Assembly: GCF_900103975.1 (NCBI RefSeq)
Contig: NZ_FNIR01000006.1
Coordinates: 62,001 to 126,000 of the forward strand
Length of the DNA: 64,000 bases
Direction: 5' to 3'
Source of the DNA: Klenkia soli
GTDB taxonomy: Bacteria; Actinomycetota; Actinomycetes; Mycobacteriales; Geodermatophilaceae
Below, in pieces: positions 42,718-51,862 of the stretch. Position 1 is the first letter of the stretch. The number at the start of each line of letters is the position of its first letter. The translations under genes and the position numbers were made by a program. Below the pieces are notes generated by a model, which had not been told where the DNA came from, did no database searches, and was given only the letters and a program-made list of their open reading frames with translations.

Positions 42718-44309
42718 CCATCGCGGACGTCGGCGGCTGGGACGTCGAGGACGAGGTCCGCGCGGCCGTCGGGCGGTACGAGTCCGCGCTCGCCGCGGAC
42801 GACCTGGCCGAGCTCGACGCGCTCTTCGCCCCCGGGGACACGACGCTGCGGGCCGACGCCGGGGGAGTGCTGGTCTCGCACGGCGCGATCAGCGACTACC
42901 GCCGCGGCCGGGGCGGTGCCCCGGCGCGCACGGTGACCGCGCTGCACGTCGTCGTGCACACCGGCGACCTCGCGACGGCGGTGGCGGAGACGCTGCGCCC
43001 GGACGGCACCCGCGGCCTGCAGACCCAGGTGTGGGAGCGCGGTGCGGTGGGCTGGCAGGTGCGGGTGGCGCACGTCAGCTCCGGCCCGGCCCCCACGACG
43101 AGGACGGCGGCCGACGCCTCGTGCGAGCGGGCCGACCCGGCGACCTGGCGGGTGGTCGGCTCGCCGCTGGTCGCGCCCTCCTCGGGTGGCCCGCTGGACG
43201 GCGTGTCGATCGCGGTCAAGGACCTGGTGGACGTCGCGGGGCACCCGGTCGGCGCGGGCAACCCGGTCCGGCTGGCGCAGGCCGTGCCCGCGGGCGCGCA
43301 CGCCCCGGTGCTGGCCGACCTGCTCGCCGCGGGCGCGCACGTGCGGGGCATCGCGCGCACCGACGAGCTGGCCTACAGCCTGTCGGGCACCAACGTGCAC
43401 CACGGCAGCCCGGCCAACCCGTGGGGCGCCGGACTCGTGGTCGGTGGGTCGACGAACGGCCCGGCGTCGGCGGTCGCGCGCGGGCAGGCCGACCTGGGCC
43501 TGGGCACCGACACCGCCGGGTCGATCCGGGTGCCGGCGAGCTACTGCGGGCTGCACGGGCTGCGGCCCACCCACGGGGTGCTGAGCCTGGACGGCGTGCT
43601 GCCGCTGGCCCCCTCCTTCGACACCGTGGGTTGGCTGACCCGGGACGCCGGCCTGCTGCACCGGGTGGCGTCGGAGCTGCTGCCGGCGGCCACGCCGATC
43701 ACCGCGCTGGTGCTGGCCTCCGACCTGGTGGCACTGGCCGACGAGGCGGTGGCGTCGGCGCTGTCGGCGGCGGCTGCCGAGCTGGCCGCCGCGTCGGGAC
43801 TCGCCCTCTCGCGGCAGGCGCTGGTCACGCCGGAGGAGCACGCGCGGTGGTTCACCGCGTTCCGCACCGTGCAGGGCGCGCAGGCGTGGGCGGCGCACGG
43901 GGCGTGGATCACCGCGAACCCCGGCGTGCTGGGGCCGGGCATCGCCCAGCGCTTCGTCGACGGGTCGAAGGTCGGCTCGGACGACCTGGTCGAGGCGGCG
44001 GCGGTGCTCGCCGAGGGTCGCGCGGCGCTCCGGGCGCGGCTGCCCGGGGGCACGGCGGTGCTGCTGCCGGCCGCCAGCTCGACCGCACCGCTGGTGGGCG
44101 CGACCGCCGAGCGCAAGGCGACCTACCGTGCTGCGACGCTCCGGCTGACCTGCCTGGCCGGGGTCGGCGGACTGCCCTCGGCGGTCGCCCCCGCGGCGCT
44201 GGTCGACGGCCTGCCGGTGGGGCTGGCCCTGCTCGGTGCTGCGGGCGGCGACACGGCGCTCACCGGTCTGCTGGCGGCCTGGGACCGGCGGCTCGCCCCG
44301 CCGTCCTGA
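42714..44309 (+). CDS. Fusion of AtzH-like (NTF2-fold) domain and amidase-signature domain
   Basis: 531 residues, GTG 42714 overlapping the cupin stop. Residues about 1-125 form an NTF2/AtzH-like domain (VRAAVGRYESALAADDLAELDALFA, VSHGAISDYRRGRGG). Residues about 150-531 are an amidase: Lys in IAVKDLVDV, cis-Ser in VGGSTNGPASAV and nucleophile Ser in GTDTAGSIRVPASY. AtzH and the amidases AtzE/AtzF act on carbamoyl-urea intermediates of cyanuric acid breakdown, so the natural guess is the hydrolysis of a ureido or carbamoyl fragment. Last gene of the creatininase operon; tRNA-Arg follows. Confidence 0.88.
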   Translation: MTIADVGGWDVEDEVRAAVGRYESALAADDLAELDALFAPGDTTLRADAGGVLVSHGAISDYRRGRGGAPARTVTALHVVVHTGDLATAVAETLRPDGTRGLQTQVWERGAVGWQVRVAHVSSGPAPTTRTAADASCERADPATWRVVGSPLVAPSSGGPLDGVSIAVKDLVDVAGHPVGAGNPVRLAQAVPAGAHAPVLADLLAAGAHVRGIARTDELAYSLSGTNVHHGSPANPWGAGLVVGGSTNGPASAVARGQADLGLGTDTAGSIRVPASYCGLHGLRPTHGVLSLDGVLPLAPSFDTVGWLTRDAGLLHRVASELLPAATPITALVLASDLVALADEAVASALSAAAAELAAASGLALSRQALVTPEEHARWFTAFRTVQGAQAWAAHGAWITANPGVLGPGIAQRFVDGSKVGSDDLVEAAAVLAEGRAALRARLPGGTAVLLPAASSTAPLVGATAERKATYRAATLRLTCLAGVGGLPSAVAPAALVDGLPVGLALLGAAGGDTALTGLLAAWDRRLAPPS

Positions 44310-44314
44310 CCGCG

Positions 44315-44390
44315 TGGTGCGCCCGGCAGGAATCGAACCTGCGACCAAGGGATTAGAAGGCCCCTGCTCTATCCGCTGAGCTACGGGCGC
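44315..44390 (-). tRNA. tRNA-Arg, anticodon TCT
   Basis: On the minus strand the acceptor 5' arm GCGCCCG (44390-44384) pairs with CGGGCGC and is followed by an encoded ACCA end (44318-44315). D-loop GCTCAGCGG, anticodon loop CTTCTAA with anticodon TCT (reads AGA), and TpsiC arm with GGTTCGATTCC are all in place. 76 bases including CCA. The 3' end points to the catabolic region. Confidence 0.95.
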
Positions 44391-44564
44391 TCGGCGGCGC
44401 CGATCATCCCATCCGCTCTAGCTGCTCCGGGTGCGACGTGCTCGCCGTCGTCCACATCCGGGGTGCTCGTCCACAGATCACCGCCGAGGGCCCCGCAGCA
44501 GGGCACCGGCGGCGACCGTCAGCGGTGTCCGGCGGACGTCGCCGGCCCACCCTGGAGGAGCGCC

Positions 44565-45035
44565 ATGAGCAACCAGATCACCGTCGTCGGCAACGTCGTC
44601 GACTCGCCCATCCGTCGTCGAGCGGGCTCCGGGGAGGTGACGAAGTTCCGGATGGCGGCCACCGACCGGTACTTCGACTCGGCCGCCGGTCAGTGGGTCG
44701 ACGGCGACACCTTCTACGTCGACGTCGACGCCTGGAACGCCCTGGGTGCGAGCGTGTCGGCGAGCGTCTTCAAGGGCGACCCGGTCGTGGTCGTCGGCAA
44801 GATCGCTACTTCCGAGTACGAGGTCGACGGCGCCAAGCGCAGCCGCCCGGTGATCAAGGCCGCGGCGGTGGGTCACGACCTCAGCCGGGGCAGCGCGGTC
44901 TTCAAGCGCACCCCGCGCGCGACGGCCGACCCCGTGCCGGCCGCCGACGAGCCCTCGCACGTGGTCACCGAGGACGGCGAGCAGGTGGACGCACGCACCG
45001 GCGAGCTCGCCGACGCGGCCGCGGCCCCGTTCTGA
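44565..45035 (+). CDS. ssb: Single-stranded DNA-binding protein
   Basis: 156 residues from ATG 44565, with GGAGGAG directly upstream. OB-fold: MSNQITVVGNVV, KFRMAATDRYFDSAAGQWVDGDTFYVDVDAW, VVVVGKIATSEYEVDG. It binds single-stranded DNA in replication and repair. The C-terminus ends AAAAPF and lacks the acidic DDDIPF-type tip that recruits partner proteins, so this may be an accessory SSB (for example a SsbB-like one) and not the essential copy next to rpsF. The 174 bases upstream hold only presumed promoters. Confidence 0.88.
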   Translation: MSNQITVVGNVVDSPIRRRAGSGEVTKFRMAATDRYFDSAAGQWVDGDTFYVDVDAWNALGASVSASVFKGDPVVVVGKIATSEYEVDGAKRSRPVIKAAAVGHDLSRGSAVFKRTPRATADPVPAADEPSHVVTEDGEQVDARTGELADAAAAPF

Positions 45036-45184
45036 GCCAGGTGCCGGGGCCGGGCCTCCCGGTCCCGGCGCCGTCGGGGTTGCCCGGGGCTGGGAGACTG
45101 GACCCCAGGCGTGGCGTGCGGACCCTGGTGGGTTGCCCCCGCCGACGAGACCAGCACGATCCCCGATCCCGACGGAAGGCTCCC

Positions 45185-46855
<1,671 letters not shown>

Positions 46856-46863
46856 GCGAGGGC

Positions 46864-46910
46864 GACGGCTGAGGGGGCGTGCACCGGTCGGGCACGCCCC
46901 CTCAGCCGTC
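46864..46910. terminator. 19-bp perfect bidirectional hairpin terminator
   Basis: Arms 46864-46882 and 46892-46910 are exact reverse complements with a 9-base loop, placed between the convergent ends of ettA (46855) and the phosphatase (46909); the right arm overlaps the phosphatase stop codon. Confidence 0.85.
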
Positions 46911-47337
46911 ACCCGGCGATGAACCGCCGCACGAAGCGCTGCTGCGGCCACGTCTCGACGGCGCGCGGTCGGTAGCGGGCGCGCACCCAGTCGACGGCCC
47001 CGGACGGCGGCACCCCGTCCAGCACCGCCAGGCAGGCCAGCGCCGTCCCGGTCCGCCCGGTGCCACCCCGGCAGGCGAGCTCGACCCGCTCCTCGGCGCA
47101 CCGGGCCAGCGCGTCGACCAGGACGGTGCGCAGCAGCTCCGGCTCGGCCGGCAGCCGGAAGTCCGGCCACCGCACCCACCGCTCCTCCCAGTCGACGGGG
47201 TCGGGTCGCCGGCCGAGCAGGTACACCCCGAGCTGGGGGAGCGGCCCCGGGGGCAGCCGGTCGCGGCGCCCGCGGCCGCGGACCAGCCGGCCCGAGGGCA
47301 GCTCGACGACACCGGCGTCACCCAGGTGCCAGCTCAC
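46909..47337 (-). CDS. Dual-specificity/tyrosine phosphatase-like protein
   Basis: 142 residues from GTG 47337; the frame continues upstream to 47421 but those residues are not family-like. The Cx5R loop CRGGTGRTGTAL near residue 97 marks the phosphatase active site; WVRWPDFRLPAEPELL resembles the region carrying the general acid. Compact dual-specificity phosphatases of this kind act on phosphoproteins or small phosphate esters. No membrane segment. Divergent from the thioesterase gene, 43 bases between starts. Confidence 0.82.
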   Translation of the reverse strand: MSWHLGDAGVVELPSGRLVRGRGRRDRLPPGPLPQLGVYLLGRRPDPVDWEERWVRWPDFRLPAEPELLRTVLVDALARCAEERVELACRGGTGRTGTALACLAVLDGVPPSGAVDWVRARYRPRAVETWPQQRFVRRFIAG

Positions 47338-47380
47338 CGGGTCACCGTAGGACGACCCCCGTACGGCAGGGTGTCCTCCC

Positions 47381-47797
47381 GTGAGGTTCTCGGTGCAGGT
47401 GCCCATGCGCTGGGCGGACATGGACGCCTACCAGCACATCAACAACGTCGCGTTCCTCGGCTACTTCGAGTCCGCGCGCGTGGCGCTGTTCTTCGACCAG
47501 CCCACCCACGACGCCGAGACCGGCATGCGCCGCGGCCTGGTCGTGCACTCCCACCAGGTGCAGTACAAGCGGCCGGTGGTCTACGACGCCGAGCCGCTGA
47601 CCGTGCAGATCTGGGTGTCCACCGTCCGGGCCGCCGCACTGACCTGCCACTACGAGCTCTTCGACCACGGCGTCCTGGCGGTCACCGGGAGCACCGTGCT
47701 GGTGCCCTTCGACTTCGCGCTGAACCGACCCCGGCGGATCACTCCCGACGAGAAGGCCTGGCTGCAGCAGTGGCTGGACGAGCCGGCCGCGGGGTGA
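47381..47797 (+). CDS. Acyl-CoA thioesterase (hotdog, 4-hydroxybenzoyl-CoA thioesterase type)
   Basis: 138 residues, GTG 47381. WADMDAYQHINNVAFLGYFESAR near 10-32 holds the catalytic Asp and the helix of the hotdog fold; the rest fits the family length. It should release a free acid from an acyl-CoA. The stop overlaps the start of the adenylate-forming enzyme (GTGA), and a thiolase follows, so the three genes form an acyl-CoA module with unknown acyl group. Confidence 0.9.
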   Translation: MRFSVQVPMRWADMDAYQHINNVAFLGYFESARVALFFDQPTHDAETGMRRGLVVHSHQVQYKRPVVYDAEPLTVQIWVSTVRAAALTCHYELFDHGVLAVTGSTVLVPFDFALNRPRRITPDEKAWLQQWLDEPAAG

Positions 47798-48804
47798 CCG
47801 CACCGGTCGACGTCCTGGCCGCCGCGGACCCGGTCGCCGCGGTGCTGGCCGCCCACGCGGCCGGGGGACCGATCGCCCTGCGCACCTCGGGGACCACCTC
47901 GCAGCCGCGCGCCGTGGTCCGCAGCACCGCGTCCTGGTGGACCTCCTTCCCGGCGGTGTCCGAGCTGACCGCGCTCGGGACGGGAGCTCGCCTGTGGCTG
48001 CCGGGCCCGCTGCAGGCGTCCATGAACCTGTTCGCCGCCGTGCACGCCCGTTGGGCGGGCGCCCTGCTCGTGGACGGCCCGGACGCGGCTACGCACGCCG
48101 TCCTCACCCCGGCCGCGCTGTCCGCGGCGCTGGACGACGGCGTCCCGCTCGCCGGCCGGCAGCTGGTCGTGGCCGGCGACCGGCTGGGCCGTGTGCTCGC
48201 CGACCGGGCGATCGCCGCGGGCGCCCGGGTCGGGCACTACTACGGGGCCGCCGAGCTGTCCTTCCTGGCCTGGGGCACCGCCGAGGACGACCTGCGGGCC
48301 TTCCCCGGTGTCGAGCTGTCCGTCCGCGACGGCGTCGTCTGGGCCCGGTCGCCGTACCTGTCGGCGGGCTACGCCCCGGGGCAGGACGGCCCCTTCCGCA
48401 CCGCTCCCGACGGCTGGGCCACGGTGGGCGACCGCGGGACGCTCACCGAGGACGGCGTGCTGCTGGTCGCCGGGCGCGGGGCCGACGCCGTCACCACGGC
48501 CGGCGCGACCGTGCTGGTGGCCGAGGTGGAGCAGGCGCTGCGCCGGGCCGGGGGAGGGGACGTCGTCGTCGTGGGGGTACCGCACCCCCGGCTGGGTCAG
48601 CTGGTGGCCGCCGTCGGCACCGATGCGGCCGCCCTCGCCGCCGCCCGGGCCGGGGTCGCGGACCTGACGGCGGCCCAGCGCCCGCGACGGTGGTTCCACC
48701 TGCCGCGGTGGCCGCTGACCGCCGCGGGCAAGGTCGACCGCCGCGCGGTGGCCGACCTGGCCGCCGACGGTCGCCTCGAGCGCCTCGCGGCAGGCGTCAC
48801 ATGA
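47794..48804 (+). CDS. Short AMP-binding (acyl-CoA ligase-like, MenE-like) enzyme
   Basis: 336 residues, GTG 47794. Adenylate-forming motifs: RTSGTTSQPRAVVRS near 34 (the ATP phosphate loop, but with SQPR where most have GxPK), GHYYGAAELSFLAWG near 147, GWATVGDRGTL near 205 and the C-terminal catalytic Lys in LTAAGKVDRRAV near 312. About 150 residues of the usual N-terminal domain are missing, as in the short actinobacterial MenE proteins. No other menaquinone genes are near, so an unknown carboxylic acid is activated to its CoA ester. Confidence 0.8.
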   Translation: MTAPVDVLAAADPVAAVLAAHAAGGPIALRTSGTTSQPRAVVRSTASWWTSFPAVSELTALGTGARLWLPGPLQASMNLFAAVHARWAGALLVDGPDAATHAVLTPAALSAALDDGVPLAGRQLVVAGDRLGRVLADRAIAAGARVGHYYGAAELSFLAWGTAEDDLRAFPGVELSVRDGVVWARSPYLSAGYAPGQDGPFRTAPDGWATVGDRGTLTEDGVLLVAGRGADAVTTAGATVLVAEVEQALRRAGGGDVVVVGVPHPRLGQLVAAVGTDAAALAAARAGVADLTAAQRPRRWFHLPRWPLTAAGKVDRRAVADLAADGRLERLAAGVT

Positions 48805-48810
48805 CGCCCA

Positions 48811-48838
48811 GGACCCGTTCGAGCCCGGGAACGGGTCC
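48811..48838 (+). other. Hairpin between ligase-like and thiolase genes
   Basis: Arms 48811-48820 and 48829-48838 (10 bp, 8-base loop), followed by a second small stem 48841-48846/48851-48856. The 67-base gap would allow partial termination or separate control of the thiolase. Confidence 0.4.
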
Positions 48839-48871
48839 CTGCCGTCGGATGACGGCCCGGCAGGGGCGGGC

Positions 48872-49954
48872 GTGAGCGGCGGGCCCGTCGTCGTCGCCGC
48901 ACTGCGGAGCGCGATCGGCACCGCGGGGAGCTCCTTCGCCGACGTCCCGGCCGCCGAGCTCGCCGCGCCGGTCCTCGCCGCGGTCGCCGCCGCGGTGCCG
49001 GAACTGCCGCGCGAGGTGGTCCTGGGCAACTGCACCGGTCCCGGCGGCGACCTGGCCCGGGTGGCCGCGCTGACCGCCGGGCTGCCGGTCGAGGTGCCCG
49101 GGCTGACCGTGGACCGGCAGTGCGCCAGCGGCCTGGCCGCCGTCGTCCTCGGCGCGCAGCTGCTGGGTGCCGAGCCCGGGCTGGTGCTGGCCGGCGGGGT
49201 CGAGTCGGCCTCCACCTCGCCGCGGCCGGGGCGTGCCTCCTTCGCCCCCGCGGAGCTCGGCGACCCCGACATGGGCCCGGCGGCCGACACCCTGGCCAGG
49301 CAGTTCGGCATCACCCGCGCCGAGCAGGACGCCTACGCCGCCCGCTCCCACGCCCGGGCCTCCGCCGCGCAGCAGGCCGGCGTGTTCGACGCCGAGATCG
49401 TGCCGGTGCGCGGGGCCACCCGCGACGACCGGCCCCGGCCCGGGCTCACCGAGCAGCGACTGGCCCGGCTGCGGCCGGCGTGGGGCGGCACGGGGACGGC
49501 CGGCAACTCCTGCGGCGTGAACGACGGTGCGGCAGCGGTGGCGCTGGTCGACGCGGCCACCCACGCCCGGCTCGGCGTCCCGGGGTTGCGGGTGCTCGCC
49601 ACGGCCACCGCGGGTGCCGACCCCGCGCTGCCCGGGCTCTCGCTGGTGCCCGCCGTCCGCCTGGCGCTGCAGCGCGCCGGGCTCGGCCTGGCCGACCTGG
49701 ACGTCGTCGAGCTGAACGAGGCGTTCGCCGGGCAGGTGCTTGCCTGCTGCCGGGCGCTGGACCTGGAGCCCGAGCGGGTCTGCCGGGAGGGCGGCGCACT
49801 GGCGCTGGGGCACCCGTGGGGTGCGTCGGGTGCGGTGCTCGTCGTCCGGCTGTTCAGCCAGCTCGTCCGCGCGGCCGGCGGCCGGTACGGGCTCGCGGCG
49901 GTCGCCGCCGGCGGGGGCCAGGGGGTCGCGGTCGTGGTGGAGTCGGTCGGCTAG
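48872..49954 (+). CDS. Thiolase-family protein lacking the second catalytic cysteine
   Basis: 360 residues, GTG 48872 with AGGGG upstream. Nucleophile Cys in TVDRQCASGLAA (near 88), NEAFAGQV near 283 and catalytic His in LALGHPWGASGA near 313 are present. In the last motif, where thiolases have C-x-GGGQG, this protein has AAGGGQG (Ala345, codon 49904-49906). That Cys normally moves the proton in Claisen condensation or cleavage, so ordinary acetyl-CoA acetyltransferase activity is doubtful. Shorter than the usual 390. Overlaps the convergent EcfT gene by 4 bases. Confidence 0.88.
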   Translation: MSGGPVVVAALRSAIGTAGSSFADVPAAELAAPVLAAVAAAVPELPREVVLGNCTGPGGDLARVAALTAGLPVEVPGLTVDRQCASGLAAVVLGAQLLGAEPGLVLAGGVESASTSPRPGRASFAPAELGDPDMGPAADTLARQFGITRAEQDAYAARSHARASAAQQAGVFDAEIVPVRGATRDDRPRPGLTEQRLARLRPAWGGTGTAGNSCGVNDGAAAVALVDAATHARLGVPGLRVLATATAGADPALPGLSLVPAVRLALQRAGLGLADLDVVELNEAFAGQVLACCRALDLEPERVCREGGALALGHPWGASGAVLVVRLFSQLVRAAGGRYGLAAVAAGGGQGVAVVVESVG

Positions 49955-50568
49955 GCCGTGTCGGCGCCGCGGGCGTCCAGCGCCTCGCCCACCGTGTGCG
50001 CCAGCTGCAGCACCGAGACCAGCAGCGGCACGACCAGCCGGACCAGCGCCCGGGGCCCGCGCACCCGCCCGCCGCGGGCCGCCTGGGCCTCCCGGATCCG
50101 GTCGGCCCGCTCGGCGACCAGCGGCACGAACCGCAGGGCCATGGCCAGCGCCAGCCCGATCCGCGCCGGCCGGACACCGAACACCCGAAGCGGGGCGCAG
50201 AGCCGCTCGACGACGGCGACCAGCGCGGTCACCCGGGTCGTCGCCGTGACCACGGCGGCGGCCAGCACCAGCGCCAGCAGCCGGACGGCGGTGGCCGCCC
50301 CGGTGAGCACGTCGGTGGCCAGCGCGTGGAACACGAAGATCGCCGCCGCCCACACCGCGACGGCCCGGGCCTGCCGGAGCAGCAGCCCGACCGGCAGCCG
50401 GGCGGCGCCCAGCCCGACCAGCACCACCGCGAGCAGCGTGCCCAGGGCCGCCGGCAGGGTCGGGACGACGAACACCACCACGCCCAGGACCAGCAGCACG
50501 AGCAGCTTCACCCCGGCGGGCAGCCGGTGCACCGGGCTGGTGCGCGGGACGTACAGGGCCAGCGTCAC
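49951..50568 (-). CDS. Energy-coupling factor transporter membrane subunit (EcfT/BioN-like)
   Basis: 205 residues with five or so membrane segments and the cytosolic coupling motifs typical of EcfT: GVRPARIGLALAMALRFVPLVAERADRIREAQAARG near 130-165 (the A-R-G helix). GTG 50568 overlaps the ATPase stop (GTGA). Together with the ATPase and BioY it forms a biotin ECF importer at the cytoplasmic membrane. Confidence 0.9.
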   Translation of the reverse strand: MTLALYVPRTSPVHRLPAGVKLLVLLVLGVVVFVVPTLPAALGTLLAVVLVGLGAARLPVGLLLRQARAVAVWAAAIFVFHALATDVLTGAATAVRLLALVLAAAVVTATTRVTALVAVVERLCAPLRVFGVRPARIGLALAMALRFVPLVAERADRIREAQAARGGRVRGPRALVRLVVPLLVSVLQLAHTVGEALDARGADTA

Positions 50569-51299
50569 CGGTCGGCCATCAGCGCGCGGTAGGCGGCCAG
50601 GGCGGGGGTCGGGCGGTCGTCGGCGACCACCCGCCCGCCGTCGACGACCAGCACCCGGTCGAAGCCGGCGAGCAGCTCCAGGTCGTGGGTGACCACCACG
50701 ACCGCCTGGTCCAGGCCGTCGACCAGCCGGCCGATCCGACGGGTGTTCACCAGGTCCAGCAGCGTGGTCGGCTCGTCGAACACGATCCGCGCGGGCCGCA
50801 TGACGAGCACGCCGGCGATCGCCAGCAGCTGCTTCTGGCCCCCGGAGAGCAGGTGTGCGGGGTGGTCGGCGTGGTCGGCCAGCCCGTACCGCGCGAGGAC
50901 CTCGGCCACCCGCTCGGCGCGCTCGGCCGCGGGCACGCCCTGGTTCTCCAGGCCGTACCCGACGTCCTCTGCGACGGTGGGGTGCACGATCTGGGCGTCG
51001 GGGTCCTGGAAGACGAACCCGACCCGGCGGCGCACCTCGCGGGCCGCCGTCGCGGTGTCCAGCCCGTCGACCAGCACCCGGCCCGAGGTGGGGACGACGA
51101 GGCCGTTGAGCAGCCGGGCCAGCGTGGACTTGCCCGACCCGTTGGCCCCGACCACACCGATGCGGCGTTCGGTCAGCCGCAGGTCCAGGTCGGCCAGCAC
51201 CATGCGCTCGCCGTAGGCGTGCCCGACCCCGAGCAGCTCGATCCCGCGGGACGGGTCGGGCGTGGGCGTCGGGCCGGCAGGCCCACGGCGCAGCCTCAC
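50565..51299 (-). CDS. ECF transporter ATPase (BioM-like)
   Basis: 244 residues, GTG 51299 overlapping the bioY stop. Walker A GANGSGKSTLARLLNG, Q-loop VFQDPDAQIVHPTVAEDVGYG, signature LSGGQKQLLAIAG, Walker B IVFDEPTTLLD, switch VVTHDLE. The QDPDxQ pattern is typical of ECF (CbiO/BioM) ATPases. It powers biotin uptake through EcfT and BioY. All three genes are chained by 4-base overlaps. Confidence 0.92.
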   Translation of the reverse strand: MRLRRGPAGPTPTPDPSRGIELLGVGHAYGERMVLADLDLRLTERRIGVVGANGSGKSTLARLLNGLVVPTSGRVLVDGLDTATAAREVRRRVGFVFQDPDAQIVHPTVAEDVGYGLENQGVPAAERAERVAEVLARYGLADHADHPAHLLSGGQKQLLAIAGVLVMRPARIVFDEPTTLLDLVNTRRIGRLVDGLDQAVVVVTHDLELLAGFDRVLVVDGGRVVADDRPTPALAAYRALMADR

Positions 51300-51862
51300 G
51301 GGGCGGTGGCTGCCCGCCGGGGCCGCTCGACCACCGGGTAGGCGCGCCGCACGGCCACCGCCAGCACCGCGGCGATCACCGCCTTGACCAGGTCGCCGGG
51401 GACGAAGACCAACGACCCGGTGGCCGCCGCGGCCAGCGAGGTGTCGGCGTAGAGGCTGAGGAAGGGGATGCCGATCGCGTAGACGACGCCGATGCCGCCG
51501 ACCACGGTGGCCACCAGCGCGGTGACCACGTTCAGCCGGCGCCAGAGCAGCTCGACCAGCAGCCCGGTGACGAGGGCCGCGACAGGCCAGGAGTAGAGGA
51601 ACCCGGCGCTGGGGCCGACGAAGACCGCGAGCCCGCCCCGCCCGCCGGACAGCACCGGGAGGCCGACGGCGACCAGCACCAGGAACAGCAGCAGGGCCAG
51701 GAACCCGCGGCGGGCACCCAGCACGGCCCCGGCCAGCATGACCCCGAGGGTCTGGGCGGTGATCGGCACCGGGAGCGCGGCCACAGGGATCGCCGGCAGC
51801 AGGCCGAGCGCCGCGGTGAGCGCGGCGAACAGGGCGATGTAGGCCAGGTCGCGGGTCTTCAC
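51296..51862 (-). CDS. bioY: Biotin transporter substrate-binding subunit BioY
   Basis: 188 residues, GTG 51862 with GGAGAGG upstream. Six membrane segments; the conserved PVPITAQTLGVMLAGAVLGARRG and FVGPSAGFLYSWP blocks identify BioY, the S-component that binds biotin from outside. First gene of bioY-ATPase-EcfT. Biotin is needed by the carboxylase encoded at 1604-3616. A possible BioQ-like operator lies at 51938-51951. Confidence 0.95.
   Translation of the reverse strand: MKTRDLAYIALFAALTAALGLLPAIPVAALPVPITAQTLGVMLAGAVLGARRGFLALLLFLVLVAVGLPVLSGGRGGLAVFVGPSAGFLYSWPVAALVTGLLVELLWRRLNVVTALVATVVGGIGVVYAIGIPFLSLYADTSLAAAATGSLVFVPGDLVKAVIAAVLAVAVRRAYPVVERPRRAATAP

Noticed and set aside
44310-44400. 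attachment site of an integrated element at tRNA-Arg
   Set aside because: No second copy of the tRNA 3' end, no integrase and no phage gene in the window; kept only as a weak context observation.
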